DNA of 64,000 nucleotides from Arthrobacter methylotrophus (GTDB lineage: Bacteria > Actinomycetota > Actinomycetes > Actinomycetales > Micrococcaceae), in the NCBI RefSeq assembly GCF_039539965.1, contig NZ_BAABED010000001.1:4278001-4342000 (forward strand). Reading direction: 5' to 3'. The notes beneath the pieces are model-generated. The model did no database searches and was not told the DNA's origin. It worked only from the letters and a program-made list of their open reading frames with translations. Below, piece after piece: positions 50,041 through 59,925 of this stretch (the first letter of the stretch is position 1; each line of letters begins with the position of its first letter). The position numbers and the translations under genes were made by a program.

Positions 50041-52272
50041 CTAACCCTGCACGGCCTCGTCCACGGCAGCAAGCAGGGAGTTGAACCGCGGGTTGGCATC
50101 AAGGTCATCAATGAGTACCGCGCGGCCGTGCTCGTCGGCAAGCGGTACTTGCCAGTTGGGGTAGACCTCCGACGTCGTTCCGGGCTGATTCTGCACCCTG
50201 CGTTCCCCCACGGCATCCACCAGCGCAACGCCCAGCAGGACCGACGGCGCCTGTGCCAGCAGACGGTGCAACGCCTCGATGACCTGTTCCTCGCCAAGCA
50301 CCGCAGCGCTGTCGGCGCCGTCGGCACTGTCACCGCCGTCGCCAAATCCCGTGGGCAACAGGCCCCGTTCCCGCAGGAGCCCCATTATCTTCTCCAAGGC
50401 GGTCTCATGCTCTGTGCGTTCTTCGGCCACGCTTCGTTCGAGCAAGCCCAGCTGGCCCCGGAGTTCAACGTGATCGCCGGCGAGATAACCAGCAGTCGGC
50501 GGGAGGTCGTGGGTGTTGACGCTGGCGAGGGCCTGCGTCCGGTAGCGTTCCGGCGGCAGGGGCGAGTCGCCGTCGTACTCGAACCAAAGGATCGACGTAC
50601 CCAAAATGCCGCGGGCCGCAAGGTAGTCCCGCACCCAGGGTTCGAAGACGCCCAGGTCTTCGCCGATCACCACCGCGCCCGCGCGGTGCGCCTCCAAGGC
50701 GAGGATGCCGATGAGGGCCTCGTGGTCGTAACGGACGTAGGCGCCGTCGCGCGCGGAGTTGCCGGCGGGGACCCACCAGAGGCGGAATAGCCCCAGGATG
50801 TGGTCCACGCGGATCCCGCCAGCATGGCGGAGGACAGTGGCGAGCATCGCGCGGAGAGGGGCATAGCCCGCTTCGGCTAAACGAACCGGGTGCCACGGCG
50901 GCTGGTTCCAGTTCTGGCCGAGCTGGTTGTACATGTCCGGTGGCGCACCCACGCTGACACCAGGGGCGAAGGTGTCGCGCAGCATCCACGCGTCGGCGCT
51001 GCTGAGGTCTGCCCCGACGGCGAGGTCGTGCACCACTCCCAGTCGCATGCCGGAACGCTTCGCCGCAGCTTGGGCCGACTCGAGCTGTTCATCGCAGATC
51101 CATTGAAGCCAACGGTGGAAAGCAATCCGATCGGCCAGCGAGTGGCGCATGGATTCAACCTGTGGCGAGCCGAGCGTCGCCGTAGGGTCCGCCCAGAAGG
51201 GATCCTCAGAAGGCCGGTCCTCGCGGATAGCGCACCACAGCGCAAAATCATCAAGACCTGGGCCGGATTCACGGCAGAATTCCTCGAAAGCCTGCTGCCG
51301 GGCCGGTGAAAGCCGGACCGTGTGAAGAAGTTCCAGGGCAGCAAGCTTGGCGGCGAAAATCTGATCCCGGTCCAGCCGTTCAGCGTCCTTGTTAAAGGCA
51401 TGGACATCATGCATCAAGCGGTCTACCGTGGCGCGCTTTCGGGGCTTGACGTATGCCAATTCAGGAATTTCTTCAATGCGAATATAGATGGGGTTGAAGA
51501 ACCGCCTGGTGGACGGAGAATACGGCGACGCTTGAACCGGAGGCACAGGATCGGCGGCATGCAAGGGGTTCACCAGCACATAGTCGGCTCCGCGAGCACC
51601 AGCCAACGACGCCAAATCGGCCAGATCCGCGAAGTCCCCGATTCCCCACGAGCGCTTGGAGCGTACCGAGTACAGCTGCGTGGCGAGTCCCCAGCCGTGC
51701 CGCTCCTCGAGCTGCGCCGCCGTTTGGAGCTTGGCCGGGACCACGGCCAGCGCGGCAGTGGCGGTCACGCCGTCGGACTCGGCCGTCAGCGAATGCCAAC
51801 CGAGCGGCAATCCGGCCGGCACCTCAAAAGTGGCACGGCCTGTGGACACTCCATCCACGTTACGCGGGGGCGCCCAGTCTTCCAGTTGAACGGCCGCGAG
51901 CTCCGTTCCATCCTCGAGTGAAATCGTCAGGCGGGCCGGCAAGCCGTCCCGGACGTGCACGTGCACGTGCGCCGTGGTTCCTTCTTGGACGACGACGGCG
52001 GGCGGCAGCATCCGACGCCACGGCGCCACTTCTGCCTCCACGAGAGCCGCCTCGATGTGCTCGTTGGAATCCGCAGTGACTCCCAAGGAGCCCAGTATTT
52101 GGATCAGCGTTGCGGGCGAAACATCGTGTTGCAAGCCATCCCAGCCGTGAAAGGACGTCCCGACGCCGTGAACGTCCGCGAGCCGGTGAAGCAGCTCCTC
52201 GTCAATGGCTGCGTCCGGGTTCCCCGTTGTTTGCTGGGCCACGGTGTTCTGCTGGATGGGAGTGTTGGTCAT
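50041..52272 (-). CDS. malQ: 4-alpha-glucanotransferase (amylomaltase)
   Basis: 743 aa from ATG 52272, GAGG 5-9 nt upstream. GH77: transfers alpha-1,4-glucan segments in maltose/glycogen metabolism. Visible catalytic regions: GGIRVDHILGLFRLWWVP (nucleophile Asp), AVVIGEDLGVFEPWVRDYLA (acid/base Glu), SVNTHDLPPTAGY (third Asp). The N-terminal ~180 residues form the extra domain usual in actinobacterial MalQ. Single gene, convergent with the lactonase. Confidence 0.92.
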   Translation of the reverse strand: MTNTPIQQNTVAQQTTGNPDAAIDEELLHRLADVHGVGTSFHGWDGLQHDVSPATLIQILGSLGVTADSNEHIEAALVEAEVAPWRRMLPPAVVVQEGTTAHVHVHVRDGLPARLTISLEDGTELAAVQLEDWAPPRNVDGVSTGRATFEVPAGLPLGWHSLTAESDGVTATAALAVVPAKLQTAAQLEERHGWGLATQLYSVRSKRSWGIGDFADLADLASLAGARGADYVLVNPLHAADPVPPVQASPYSPSTRRFFNPIYIRIEEIPELAYVKPRKRATVDRLMHDVHAFNKDAERLDRDQIFAAKLAALELLHTVRLSPARQQAFEEFCRESGPGLDDFALWCAIREDRPSEDPFWADPTATLGSPQVESMRHSLADRIAFHRWLQWICDEQLESAQAAAKRSGMRLGVVHDLAVGADLSSADAWMLRDTFAPGVSVGAPPDMYNQLGQNWNQPPWHPVRLAEAGYAPLRAMLATVLRHAGGIRVDHILGLFRLWWVPAGNSARDGAYVRYDHEALIGILALEAHRAGAVVIGEDLGVFEPWVRDYLAARGILGTSILWFEYDGDSPLPPERYRTQALASVNTHDLPPTAGYLAGDHVELRGQLGLLERSVAEERTEHETALEKIMGLLRERGLLPTGFGDGGDSADGADSAAVLGEEQVIEALHRLLAQAPSVLLGVALVDAVGERRVQNQPGTTSEVYPNWQVPLADEHGRAVLIDDLDANPRFNSLLAAVDEAVQG

Positions 52273-52444
52273 GTCCGCCTCGTCTGCGATGTGATTCGTC
52301 CGAACGTGCATACCGCCCCGCGTGCAAATCGAGCGAGGCAACTGGTTCCGATTATTGCAGGGCAACGGTGACCCGCGCAGGGACGACGCCCAGATCTGCT
52401 TGAACGCCGTCCCGCGCATCATGACTGCGGCCAGGACCGCGCAC

Positions 52445-54787
52445 TTATGTTCTTGCGGCCCCTTCCCGATCGACGGTGCAAACTACGGCAACCGTCGGGT
52501 CCAGCGGTTCTATGCCGTCGGCGGTCACAAGGACTACCCGGGCAGTGGATATATCGAAAAAGAGCCCTCTTGCCTGAAGGGAACCATCTGCCAGCCCCGG
52601 GCCCGTGAGCGGATGCCCGGCGAGCCTTCCCAGCTGGACAGCGACATTGACCAGGCCGAGCTGGTCCACGCGGTTATAGCCCGCAGCCTCGGCGGCCTTC
52701 GCCACGGGATGACCGGCCAACAACTCGCGGTAGCTGGGCCTGACGTGGTCGAGCCATGCGTCGAAGGACCTTCCGATGGAACCTGGGCGGGGACCTTGCC
52801 CCTCGGCGTCGGCAATCACCGCTTTCATCGCGCCACAGTTCGAGTGGCCGCAGACCACGATCGTGTCCACCGATAGCCCGTTCACCGCGAACGCTAGCGT
52901 CGATTCGATCGAGCAATCCCTCCCGTCCTCGCCCACCACGTTTCCGATGTTCCGCAGAGTCAACAGGTCCCCGGGACCGCTGCTCGTGATCAGGTTCGGA
53001 TTGACGCGCGAATCCACGCAGGCCACGAAAAGGGTGTCTGGATTCTGGGCATCGGCGAGGCCTTGCACCAACGGCCGGACCTTGTGCGAGTGCCGCCGGT
53101 GGTACTTGTCGATTCCCAAGAGGATCGATCTCAGCGGAAGCGGCTCAACGCCGTCGGGCCCGGGAGCCGGAGTCCGCCCCGCCCTCGGTGGAAGCGGGAA
53201 CTCCAGGGCCTCCTGCCGTTGGGGTGAGCGAAGCGGTGCGTCGCGGAAAGCCGTGCTGCCGTGCTCCTCAACCTGCACCGCTCCACCAGCCGCCGAGTAT
53301 TGTGCCTGCCAAGCAACCAGTGCCTCGTGGAAGGCGTGGTCGATGTAGTCGGCGTTCAATTCCACCAGGACGTCCGCACCGGCAGGGACGGAATGCAGAA
53401 CGCGGTTCAAGCGCGGAAGTGCAAAGAAGCTGCACGAGCCGCCGATCGCCACCCGCCACGTCGCCCGAGCCCCTTCCTGCAGCAGATCGGCGTCGATGGA
53501 CGCCCGAAGCACCCTGAATAGGAGACAGAGCGAGGCAAGCGCCAGTCCGATGATCACCCCTTCGAGAAGGTTTAAGAAGACTACGCACACGAGCGTCACT
53601 ACGTAGACGAGCAGATCGCCGGTCCGGCGGCTGGTTTTGATGTCGGCCACCTTGATGAGGCGGGCGCCGATGACGATCAGCAGCCCGGCCAATACCGTCA
53701 AGGGGATCAGCTGGATCAGTCCAGCGAAGAGAGCTGAGAACACCAGCACCCATACACCGTGGAGGATTGCCGACTTGCGTGTGGACGCTCCCGCTTCCAC
53801 GTTGGTGGCACTACGGACGATCACGCCCGTGATGGGTAGGCCGCCCAATATTCCTGACACCATGTTCGCCGATCCCTGGCCTACAAGTTCCCGGTTGAGG
53901 TTGGTGCGCGGTCCGGACTGCATCTTGTCCACGGCCACTGCGGAGAGGAGCGATTCGATGCTCGCGATCAAGGCCACGGAGATGACCGCCAGGGCCGCGG
54001 CACGCCAGTTGCCGTCCGGTAGGCTTGGCAACGCCACGGCATCAAAAATTGAACCGCTGAAACTGATCCGCTCGACACCGGGTGCCATTGCCAAGGAAAT
54101 GGCCGTACCGGCGACCACGGCCACCAAGGGCCCGGGGACTCTCCGGAACGGGCGCGGCAGGTGCCTCCACGCCAGGAGGATACCCACAACAGTCAGTCCG
54201 AGCAGCGCCGAGTGCAGTTCGACATTGGTGATCGCTGCGGGTAGGGCGGCGATATTGGCAAGCGCTGACTCGGCGGGCTTTGACCCCAAAAGCACCTGGA
54301 TTTGCTGCAGGACGATCGTGATGCCAATCCCGGCGAGCAGCGCCCGAACCACCACGGGCGACACTGCGAGGGCGGCCCGGCCAACCTTGCCGAATCCCAG
54401 AAGCAGTTGGACAACGCCGGCTGCCGCCGTGATGGCGCAGGTCGCCGGCCAGCCGAACTCTTCGACCAGTCCCGCGACCACCATGGTCAATCCGGCGGCG
54501 GGACCGCTCACTTGGAGGGGCGAGCCGCCGAGGGTGCCTGCGACGATTCCACCAACCGCCGCGGCAATAAGCCCCGCCATGACTGGGGCGCCAGAGGCCG
54601 CGGCAATGCCTAAGGACAAGGGCAAAGCGACGAGGAACACGATGAGCGACGCTGGAACGTCGGCTTTCAATCCGCTCAGGAACGGCAGAGCCGCAAGGTC
54701 CTTCCATTTGGCTGTCAAGCCGGTCTGGACGGACGAAGTTCTGGAATCGGATGGGGTTGGAGCGCGTATTTTGTGATTGTCGGTCAT
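52445..54787 (-). CDS. SulP anion transporter fused to beta-carbonic anhydrase
   Basis: 780 aa. Residues 30-430 are a SulP transporter (LKADVPASLIVFLVALPLSL, LGGSPLQVSGPAAGLTMVVA, and TNLNRELVGQGSANMVSGIL with GGLPITGV). 440-510 are STAS-like. 550-770 are a beta-carbonic anhydrase with zinc site C590, D592/R594 (VACVDSRVNPN), H648 and C651 (VVCGHSNCGAMK). The fusion suggests bicarbonate transport coupled to CO2/HCO3- exchange. ATG 54787. About 1.4 kb from the urease block. Confidence 0.93.
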   Translation of the reverse strand: MTDNHKIRAPTPSDSRTSSVQTGLTAKWKDLAALPFLSGLKADVPASLIVFLVALPLSLGIAAASGAPVMAGLIAAAVGGIVAGTLGGSPLQVSGPAAGLTMVVAGLVEEFGWPATCAITAAAGVVQLLLGFGKVGRAALAVSPVVVRALLAGIGITIVLQQIQVLLGSKPAESALANIAALPAAITNVELHSALLGLTVVGILLAWRHLPRPFRRVPGPLVAVVAGTAISLAMAPGVERISFSGSIFDAVALPSLPDGNWRAAALAVISVALIASIESLLSAVAVDKMQSGPRTNLNRELVGQGSANMVSGILGGLPITGVIVRSATNVEAGASTRKSAILHGVWVLVFSALFAGLIQLIPLTVLAGLLIVIGARLIKVADIKTSRRTGDLLVYVVTLVCVVFLNLLEGVIIGLALASLCLLFRVLRASIDADLLQEGARATWRVAIGGSCSFFALPRLNRVLHSVPAGADVLVELNADYIDHAFHEALVAWQAQYSAAGGAVQVEEHGSTAFRDAPLRSPQRQEALEFPLPPRAGRTPAPGPDGVEPLPLRSILLGIDKYHRRHSHKVRPLVQGLADAQNPDTLFVACVDSRVNPNLITSSGPGDLLTLRNIGNVVGEDGRDCSIESTLAFAVNGLSVDTIVVCGHSNCGAMKAVIADAEGQGPRPGSIGRSFDAWLDHVRPSYRELLAGHPVAKAAEAAGYNRVDQLGLVNVAVQLGRLAGHPLTGPGLADGSLQARGLFFDISTARVVLVTADGIEPLDPTVAVVCTVDREGAART

Positions 54788-54960
54788 GGTTTCCTTCGCT
54801 CGGAGCTACGGGACACGACCACCGTAGGTGGATTTACCACGGATATGACAATTCCAAAAATTCACCTGTGGATAAAGGTCATTTGTATTGACCGATTTTG
54901 ATGCCCTCCTGGGGACCCGAGCGACGGGGCTCGGATCCCCGGCTGGTGCATGATTGAGCT

Positions 54961-55989
54961 ATGGACGCCGTAGACGCGCTCAACGAAACCGCTTTCTGGC
55001 TGGAACGGGAACTCGCGGACACCTTCAAAGTCCAGGCGTTTCGCCGGGCTGCGGGCGTCATCGCCGGCCTGAGCCACGAGGAGCTGTCCATCCGCGTGAA
55101 GGACGGCCGCCTCAAAAGAACCAAGGGAATTGGCAACCGCACGTTCGAGGTGATCAGCCAAGCCCTCGGCGGAGCCGTCCCGGACTACCTCGAAGAGCTC
55201 CGCCGTCGTGGGGCCGAGCCCTTGGCGGATGGCGGGTACGAGCTGCATGCCGCGCTCCGGGGCGATCTTCACAGCCACAGCAACTGGTCCGATGGTGGCT
55301 CCGCGATCGAGGTCATGGCCACCGCAGCTCATATTCTTGGCCGGGAATATCTTGCTTTGACCGATCACTCTCCTAGCCTCACCATAGCCAACGGGCTCAG
55401 CCCGGAGCGTTTGACGGAGCAACTCATGGTTGTGGATGCGATTAACGACGGCTACGGGCAGGAACACGGATTCCGCCTATTGGCCGGAATCGAAGTGGAC
55501 ATTCTGGAAGACGGCGAGCTGGACCAATCCGAGGAATTGTTGAGCCAGTTGGATGTGGTGCTGGCCAGCGTCCACTCGAAGCTGAGATCCGACAAGCGAT
55601 CCATGACACGGCGGATGCTCACCGCCATCGAAAACCCGCATACGAACGTCCTCGGACACTGCACCGGCCGCTTGGTCAAAGGATCACGCGGAACCAGGCC
55701 TCCATCAGAGTTCGACGCGGAAAAGGTCTTCGCGTCCTGCGCGGAGCACTCTGTGGCCGTCGAAATTAATTCGAGGCCGGAACGCCAAGACCCGCCGGAC
55801 GAATTGATTCGGATTGCCCTCAACGCCGGCTGCCTTTTCACCATCGACAGTGACGCGCACGCCCCCGGCCAGCTCGACTTCCTCCAGTACGGCGCCGAGC
55901 GGGCCGAAGCCAACGGCATACCCGCCGATCGGATCGTTACGACGTGGCCATTGGATCGCCTACTGGAGTGGCTCCAGCCCACGCAATAG
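54961..55989 (+). CDS. PHP-domain phosphoesterase with N-terminal HhH domain
   Basis: 342 aa. N-terminal ~85 residues resemble the helix-hairpin-helix region of PolX (VQAFRRAAGVIAGLSHE, LKRTKGIGNRTFEVISQAL). Residues 100-340 form a PHP phosphoesterase with the metal motif DLHSHSNWSDG (about 102-112), ALTDHS, GIEVDIL, VLGHCTGR and IDSDAHAPGQLDFL. It lacks the polymerase core, so it is a PHP protein derived from PolX-like architecture, role unknown (DNA 3'-end processing or phosphatase). Confidence 0.85.
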   Translation: MDAVDALNETAFWLERELADTFKVQAFRRAAGVIAGLSHEELSIRVKDGRLKRTKGIGNRTFEVISQALGGAVPDYLEELRRRGAEPLADGGYELHAALRGDLHSHSNWSDGGSAIEVMATAAHILGREYLALTDHSPSLTIANGLSPERLTEQLMVVDAINDGYGQEHGFRLLAGIEVDILEDGELDQSEELLSQLDVVLASVHSKLRSDKRSMTRRMLTAIENPHTNVLGHCTGRLVKGSRGTRPPSEFDAEKVFASCAEHSVAVEINSRPERQDPPDELIRIALNAGCLFTIDSDAHAPGQLDFLQYGAERAEANGIPADRIVTTWPLDRLLEWLQPTQ

Positions 55990-56187
55990 CCGCCGTCGCC
56001 GCCAACTGCTTAAGGCCCGGCGGCGACTTCCGCAGCAAATGCCGACGCCCGCCGTCGAATACTGGCGACGCAACTGCGGGAGGGTTCACCGAAATGGCTT
56101 CAAAACTGAGCGAGCGTCGTCAATTTTCCCGGGATAGGTGAGCGAGCGTCATCAGGGCCGCCGCACGAACTGGGGCCGCCCCACGAA

Positions 56188-57231
56188 CTAGCGGCGCCGC
56201 GCCGCACGGGCCCGCAGGGCCGCGAGCACCCAGACGACCGCGAACAGCGCAATGAGCACCAGCCCGGCGTCGCCGAGGTCTATTTCGCCCAGCCATGTGG
56301 TGACAGGATCGCTCAGGCCGAAAGCCGAATTGAGGAAGCCGCCCAGCGTGATGACCGAGATGAAGAGCGCCGAAAAAGCCGAAATACCGGTAATGACGGC
56401 ATTGAATCCAAGCTTGCGTTGGGGATCATGGATGGCGGACTTGTACATGCGCATCATGGCCACGCCGTTGATGGAATCGCACATGGTCATAGCGGCGGTG
56501 AAGGCCAACGGCAAAGCCAAGAGGGCAAGCACAGGCACACCGGCGAGGGACGCCGCCGTCGTGAGCACCAGCAGCCCAATGGTGGTGGCCGTATCGAAGC
56601 CGAGCCCGAACAAGAATCCGATCACGTAGATGTTCCTTGGACGCTGGACCTTGGACAATGGCTTGGCCAACAGCCGCGCGACGAGCCCCTTGGTTTCGAG
56701 ATCCTCGACGGCGATCTCCCCGCCGGCCCGGACGGCGCGGTACAACTGCACCGTACGAAGGAACGCAGACCCGTTGAAGATGCCCATCACCAGGAGGAAG
56801 ATCCCTGAGACGCCACTACCGATCAATCCCAGCACCAGGTGGCCGGTGGTACGCTCCTCCATGAGCTGGCCCACCAAGGTGGCGCCGCCCACCAGCATCA
56901 CACCGGCGAGGATCACCACGGAACTGTGGCCCAGGCTGAAAGCAAAACCGACGCTTACGGGATCTTTGCGCTGTGCCACGAACTTTCGGGTGGAATTGTC
57001 GATCGCCGCGAGGTGGTCCCAGTCGTAGCTGTGCTTGATGCCGGCAACATAGGCCGTCAGCACAAGTCCCAGCGCGAGCGGCTGCCCGCCGCCGGCTCCA
57101 CCCACCAGCAGGAGTACAACGGTGGCAAGGTGCAGCAGGACAACGGAACCGAACATGAACGCGAGCCGTGACTTCATCGGGAGATGCTCGCGTTGGCGGT
57201 ACATTGCGGCGAATTCGGCGAGTGATGTCAT
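56188..57231 (-). CDS. Nickel/cobalt transporter, NiCoT family
   Basis: 347 aa from ATG 57231, eight or so membrane segments. The NiCoT signature in TM2 is GIKHSYDWDHLAAIDNSTR, keeping H67, D70, D72, H73 but with S and W where the consensus has Ala (HAxDADH). Further GFLFGLGFDTATTIGLLVL and FTAAMTMCDSINGVAMMRMY. The start overlaps the ureD stop (TGATG), so it is the last gene of the urease operon and supplies Ni(II). Confidence 0.92.
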   Translation of the reverse strand: MTSLAEFAAMYRQREHLPMKSRLAFMFGSVVLLHLATVVLLLVGGAGGGQPLALGLVLTAYVAGIKHSYDWDHLAAIDNSTRKFVAQRKDPVSVGFAFSLGHSSVVILAGVMLVGGATLVGQLMEERTTGHLVLGLIGSGVSGIFLLVMGIFNGSAFLRTVQLYRAVRAGGEIAVEDLETKGLVARLLAKPLSKVQRPRNIYVIGFLFGLGFDTATTIGLLVLTTAASLAGVPVLALLALPLAFTAAMTMCDSINGVAMMRMYKSAIHDPQRKLGFNAVITGISAFSALFISVITLGGFLNSAFGLSDPVTTWLGEIDLGDAGLVLIALFAVVWVLAALRARAARRR

Positions 57232-58127
57232 CAGTACTTCCTGAGGTTCAGCGGCGCCCGGCCGTACCAGCGTTGACGCAGAAGGCCGGTGCAAGTACCG
57301 AGCAGCCGGTTGAGTTCCTCTGTGCTGTTCGAGAGGGATCGTAGGACCAAGCCCGTGGTGCCCGCAAGGGTTTGCGTCATCGACACTCCCGAATACGCGT
57401 CATACCCTGCCGTGAGCCCGTGCAGTTCATCGGCGAGCGCCTGGTCAACGCGCGGATCCACCACTATGAGTGAGCCCACGTGGCTGTAGCCCTCCATGAA
57501 GCCCATGCCTGTTACATCGCCCAACGGCGGCCGTATGAGGAGGTTGTCCAGAGCAAGCAGCGCCGCGCCGCCGTCGGACTCCACCTGGATTTCGTTCCGG
57601 AGCCGGAGTTCCCGGTATTTGAAGGAAGCGCCGTCCGGCGACCATCCGGGGGTGATGACTTCGGCCATGATGAGGCTCGACGTCGGGTGCATGGTGATGT
57701 GCGTGTTCTGCCGATAGCTTGCGTCCCGGTAGGCGATGAGCTGGTCGGGCGCCAACTCCAACTGCGCGCCCGGCCTCAGACGGATAGTCATCCGCTGCTC
57801 AGCAAACGACCCCGGAGTCCGATAAATCTTCGTGGCCGACTGCGTCGTCAAAAGCAGCGAAGCCCCGGCCTCGACCTCCACATCAACAACATAGAGATCC
57901 GCCCCCAGATACGCCCCACCCGGATTGACCATGACATAACAAAGCTGCCCGGACCCGTCCAGGTAATGCGGCCTCAAAACCCGCAAGGCACCCCGGTGAA
58001 ACTGCTGCACGGCCACGGAGCGACCAGCACGTTTCCCTACGACGAGCGCAAGGCGACCCATCTCGGGCCGATCAGCGGACGCGCGCACAGGCCCAGGTGA
58101 GATGAGAGCGTTCGCGGGTGAACTCAT
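57231..58127 (-). CDS. ureD: Urease accessory protein UreD
   Basis: 298 aa from ATG 58127, chosen because it overlaps the ureG stop (ATGA). UreD scaffolds UreFG on apo-urease during nickel insertion. Family features: [54 protein letters not shown] (conserved T-T-Q-x-x-T-K). In actinobacteria ureD at the 3' end is normal. Confidence 0.92.
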   Translation of the reverse strand: MSSPANALISPGPVRASADRPEMGRLALVVGKRAGRSVAVQQFHRGALRVLRPHYLDGSGQLCYVMVNPGGAYLGADLYVVDVEVEAGASLLLTTQSATKIYRTPGSFAEQRMTIRLRPGAQLELAPDQLIAYRDASYRQNTHITMHPTSSLIMAEVITPGWSPDGASFKYRELRLRNEIQVESDGGAALLALDNLLIRPPLGDVTGMGFMEGYSHVGSLIVVDPRVDQALADELHGLTAGYDAYSGVSMTQTLAGTTGLVLRSLSNSTEELNRLLGTCTGLLRQRWYGRAPLNLRKY

Positions 58128-58741
58128 GATGCCAGGTCGAGCATCAGGACGTCGTGCCGCATCCATTCGATGACCTTGTCGAGCCCTTCGTCAGTCTTGA
58201 GGTTGGTGAAACAGAAGGGCTTGTCGCCGCGGAATTCCTTGGAGTCCCGCTCCATGACCGAGAGGTCTGCACCGACGAAGGGGGCGAGGTCTGTTTTGTT
58301 GATGATGAAGAGGTCCGATTTGATCATGCCTTGGCCGGCCTTGCGGGGGATCTTCTCGCCCTGCGCGACATCGATGATGTAGATCGAGAAATCCACGAGT
58401 TCGGGGCTGAACGTGGCGGAGAGGTTGTCGCCCCCGGATTCGACGAAGATCACCTGGAGGTCCGGATGGCGTCTCTTGAGCTCCTGGATCGCCGCCGTGT
58501 TCATGGAGGTGTCTTCGCGGATGGCGGTGTGCGGGCAGCCGCCGGTTTCGACGCCGATGATGCGGTCCTCGGGCAGGATGCCGTTGGCCGCCAGGATTTT
58601 GGCGTCTTCGATCGTGTAGATGTCGTTGGTGATGGCTGCCATGGAGATTTCCCGGCTCATGTGGCGGGTCAGGCGTTCCACGAGCTGCGTTTTTCCGGCG
58701 CCGACCGGGCCGCCGATGCCGATCTTGATGGGTTCAGACAT
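58124..58741 (-). CDS. ureG: Urease accessory GTPase UreG
   Basis: 205 aa. Provides GTP hydrolysis for nickel insertion. Walker [10 protein letters not shown] (10-18), metal motif [20 protein letters not shown] (Cys-Pro-His), [18 protein letters not shown], and base-recognition [13 protein letters not shown]. Overlaps ureD by 4 nt; ureF stop lies about 16 bp upstream. Confidence 0.96.
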   Translation of the reverse strand: MSEPIKIGIGGPVGAGKTQLVERLTRHMSREISMAAITNDIYTIEDAKILAANGILPEDRIIGVETGGCPHTAIREDTSMNTAAIQELKRRHPDLQVIFVESGGDNLSATFSPELVDFSIYIIDVAQGEKIPRKAGQGMIKSDLFIINKTDLAPFVGADLSVMERDSKEFRGDKPFCFTNLKTDEGLDKVIEWMRHDVLMLDLAS

Positions 58742-58757
58742 GTGTCCTCCTGTGGTT

Positions 58758-59447
58758 CTAGCTCATGAACATGCGTGCACGTTGCCATTCGTGCCGCATC
58801 TGCGAAATTTCCAGCCCGGGGCTGACGGACCCGAAGTCGTCCCAGCTGAGGTGCCGGACCTGTTCGACGGCGGCAGCGACGCCGTCGTGCGCTCTGCGTA
58901 GCAGCCGCTGCCCGGAGTTCTGGCCGAGCGGGATGGCGCGCACGGCGTTCTGGGTCAAGGAGGTGACCGCCGCGAAAAGGTACGCGCCGAGCGCTTCTTC
59001 GAACGGCACGCCCAGCGAGCGCGCGACGACGGCGAACGCCAGCGGCTGATGGCCGGCAGCCTGGCCTGTGGTCACCAGAGTCCGGTATGCCTCCAGCTCC
59101 GGCGAGGGAAAGACTTCGGTCCCGATCTCGATCAGCCGGCCGCCCATCTTGGTACTGGCCTCCCGCACCTGCCGAGGGAGGAGCTGCGCGCTCACATGAG
59201 CATCCAGCCCGGCCACGTCTGCCCCCTCGTAGAGGAACCGAATGGCCAAGCCATCGGAATACGTCAACTGCTGCGAAATGAACGCAGCCAGCCAAACCCC
59301 GAAACTTCCTTCATTGGATACGAGCCCACGATCGATGTACGTCTCAAATCCGAGAGAATGCGCAAACGCCCCGGTAGGCAACGCGGAGTCAGTCAGCTGC
59401 TGCAACGCGAGCTGATACGAGGCGGGGCTAGTGCGTGTGTTCAGCAT
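58758..59447 (-). CDS. ureF: Urease accessory protein UreF
   Basis: 229 aa from ATG 59447, which places the family-standard [18 protein letters not shown] near residue 18. Other features: [20 protein letters not shown], and [20 protein letters not shown] with [18 protein letters not shown]. It acts as GTPase gate/partner of UreG. It overlaps ureE by 20 nt. Confidence 0.93.
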   Translation of the reverse strand: MLNTRTSPASYQLALQQLTDSALPTGAFAHSLGFETYIDRGLVSNEGSFGVWLAAFISQQLTYSDGLAIRFLYEGADVAGLDAHVSAQLLPRQVREASTKMGGRLIEIGTEVFPSPELEAYRTLVTTGQAAGHQPLAFAVVARSLGVPFEEALGAYLFAAVTSLTQNAVRAIPLGQNSGQRLLRRAHDGVAAAVEQVRHLSWDDFGSVSPGLEISQMRHEWQRARMFMS

Positions 59448-59907
59448 GGCGGAAAGGCACCGGCATGACGCGTTCTTGGCGCTCGTACGGCACGCCGACG
59501 TGTTTGAGGTAGTCCTCCACAGTGTGGTCGTATTGGCACACCATGACTTCGGCCCCGTACTCGGACGAGGCGTCGAAGAACTGGGCCTGCAGGTGCCGGT
59601 TGCCCAGCGAATGCGCCACGATTCCCATTTCGTAGATGCTCCGGGCGGCAATCACCAGGACGTCGCTCGGCAGGACAGACACCACGATCAGGTTCGCATC
59701 CCCGACGGCGAGGATGTCGCCGTCGCGCAGGTCTCCTGATCCGGCCGGGAGGCGGATGCCGAGCTCCTTGCCGTGGTCCGTGGTGACGCGTTGGATCCGT
59801 TTGACCAGTTGAGCGCTGGGCAGGACCACCTTCTCCTTGTGAAGGCCGGCGTACCGCTCGGGGTCCGGCAATTCGTGCAGATTGCCCAGGATCTTTTCGA
59901 TGATCAT
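59428..59907 (-). CDS. ureE: Urease accessory protein UreE
   Basis: 159 aa. Nickel metallochaperone. N-terminal domain MIIEKILGNLHELPDPERYA, C-terminal domain GNRHLQAQFFDASSEYGAEV, then YDHTVEDYLKHVGVPYE, and a short His tail (RHAEHTH) rather than the poly-His tail of some homologues. 18 bp after ureC. Confidence 0.93.
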   Translation of the reverse strand: MIIEKILGNLHELPDPERYAGLHKEKVVLPSAQLVKRIQRVTTDHGKELGIRLPAGSGDLRDGDILAVGDANLIVVSVLPSDVLVIAARSIYEMGIVAHSLGNRHLQAQFFDASSEYGAEVMVCQYDHTVEDYLKHVGVPYERQERVMPVPFRHAEHTH

Positions 59908-59925
59908 TTTCTCGCTTCACCGTGC

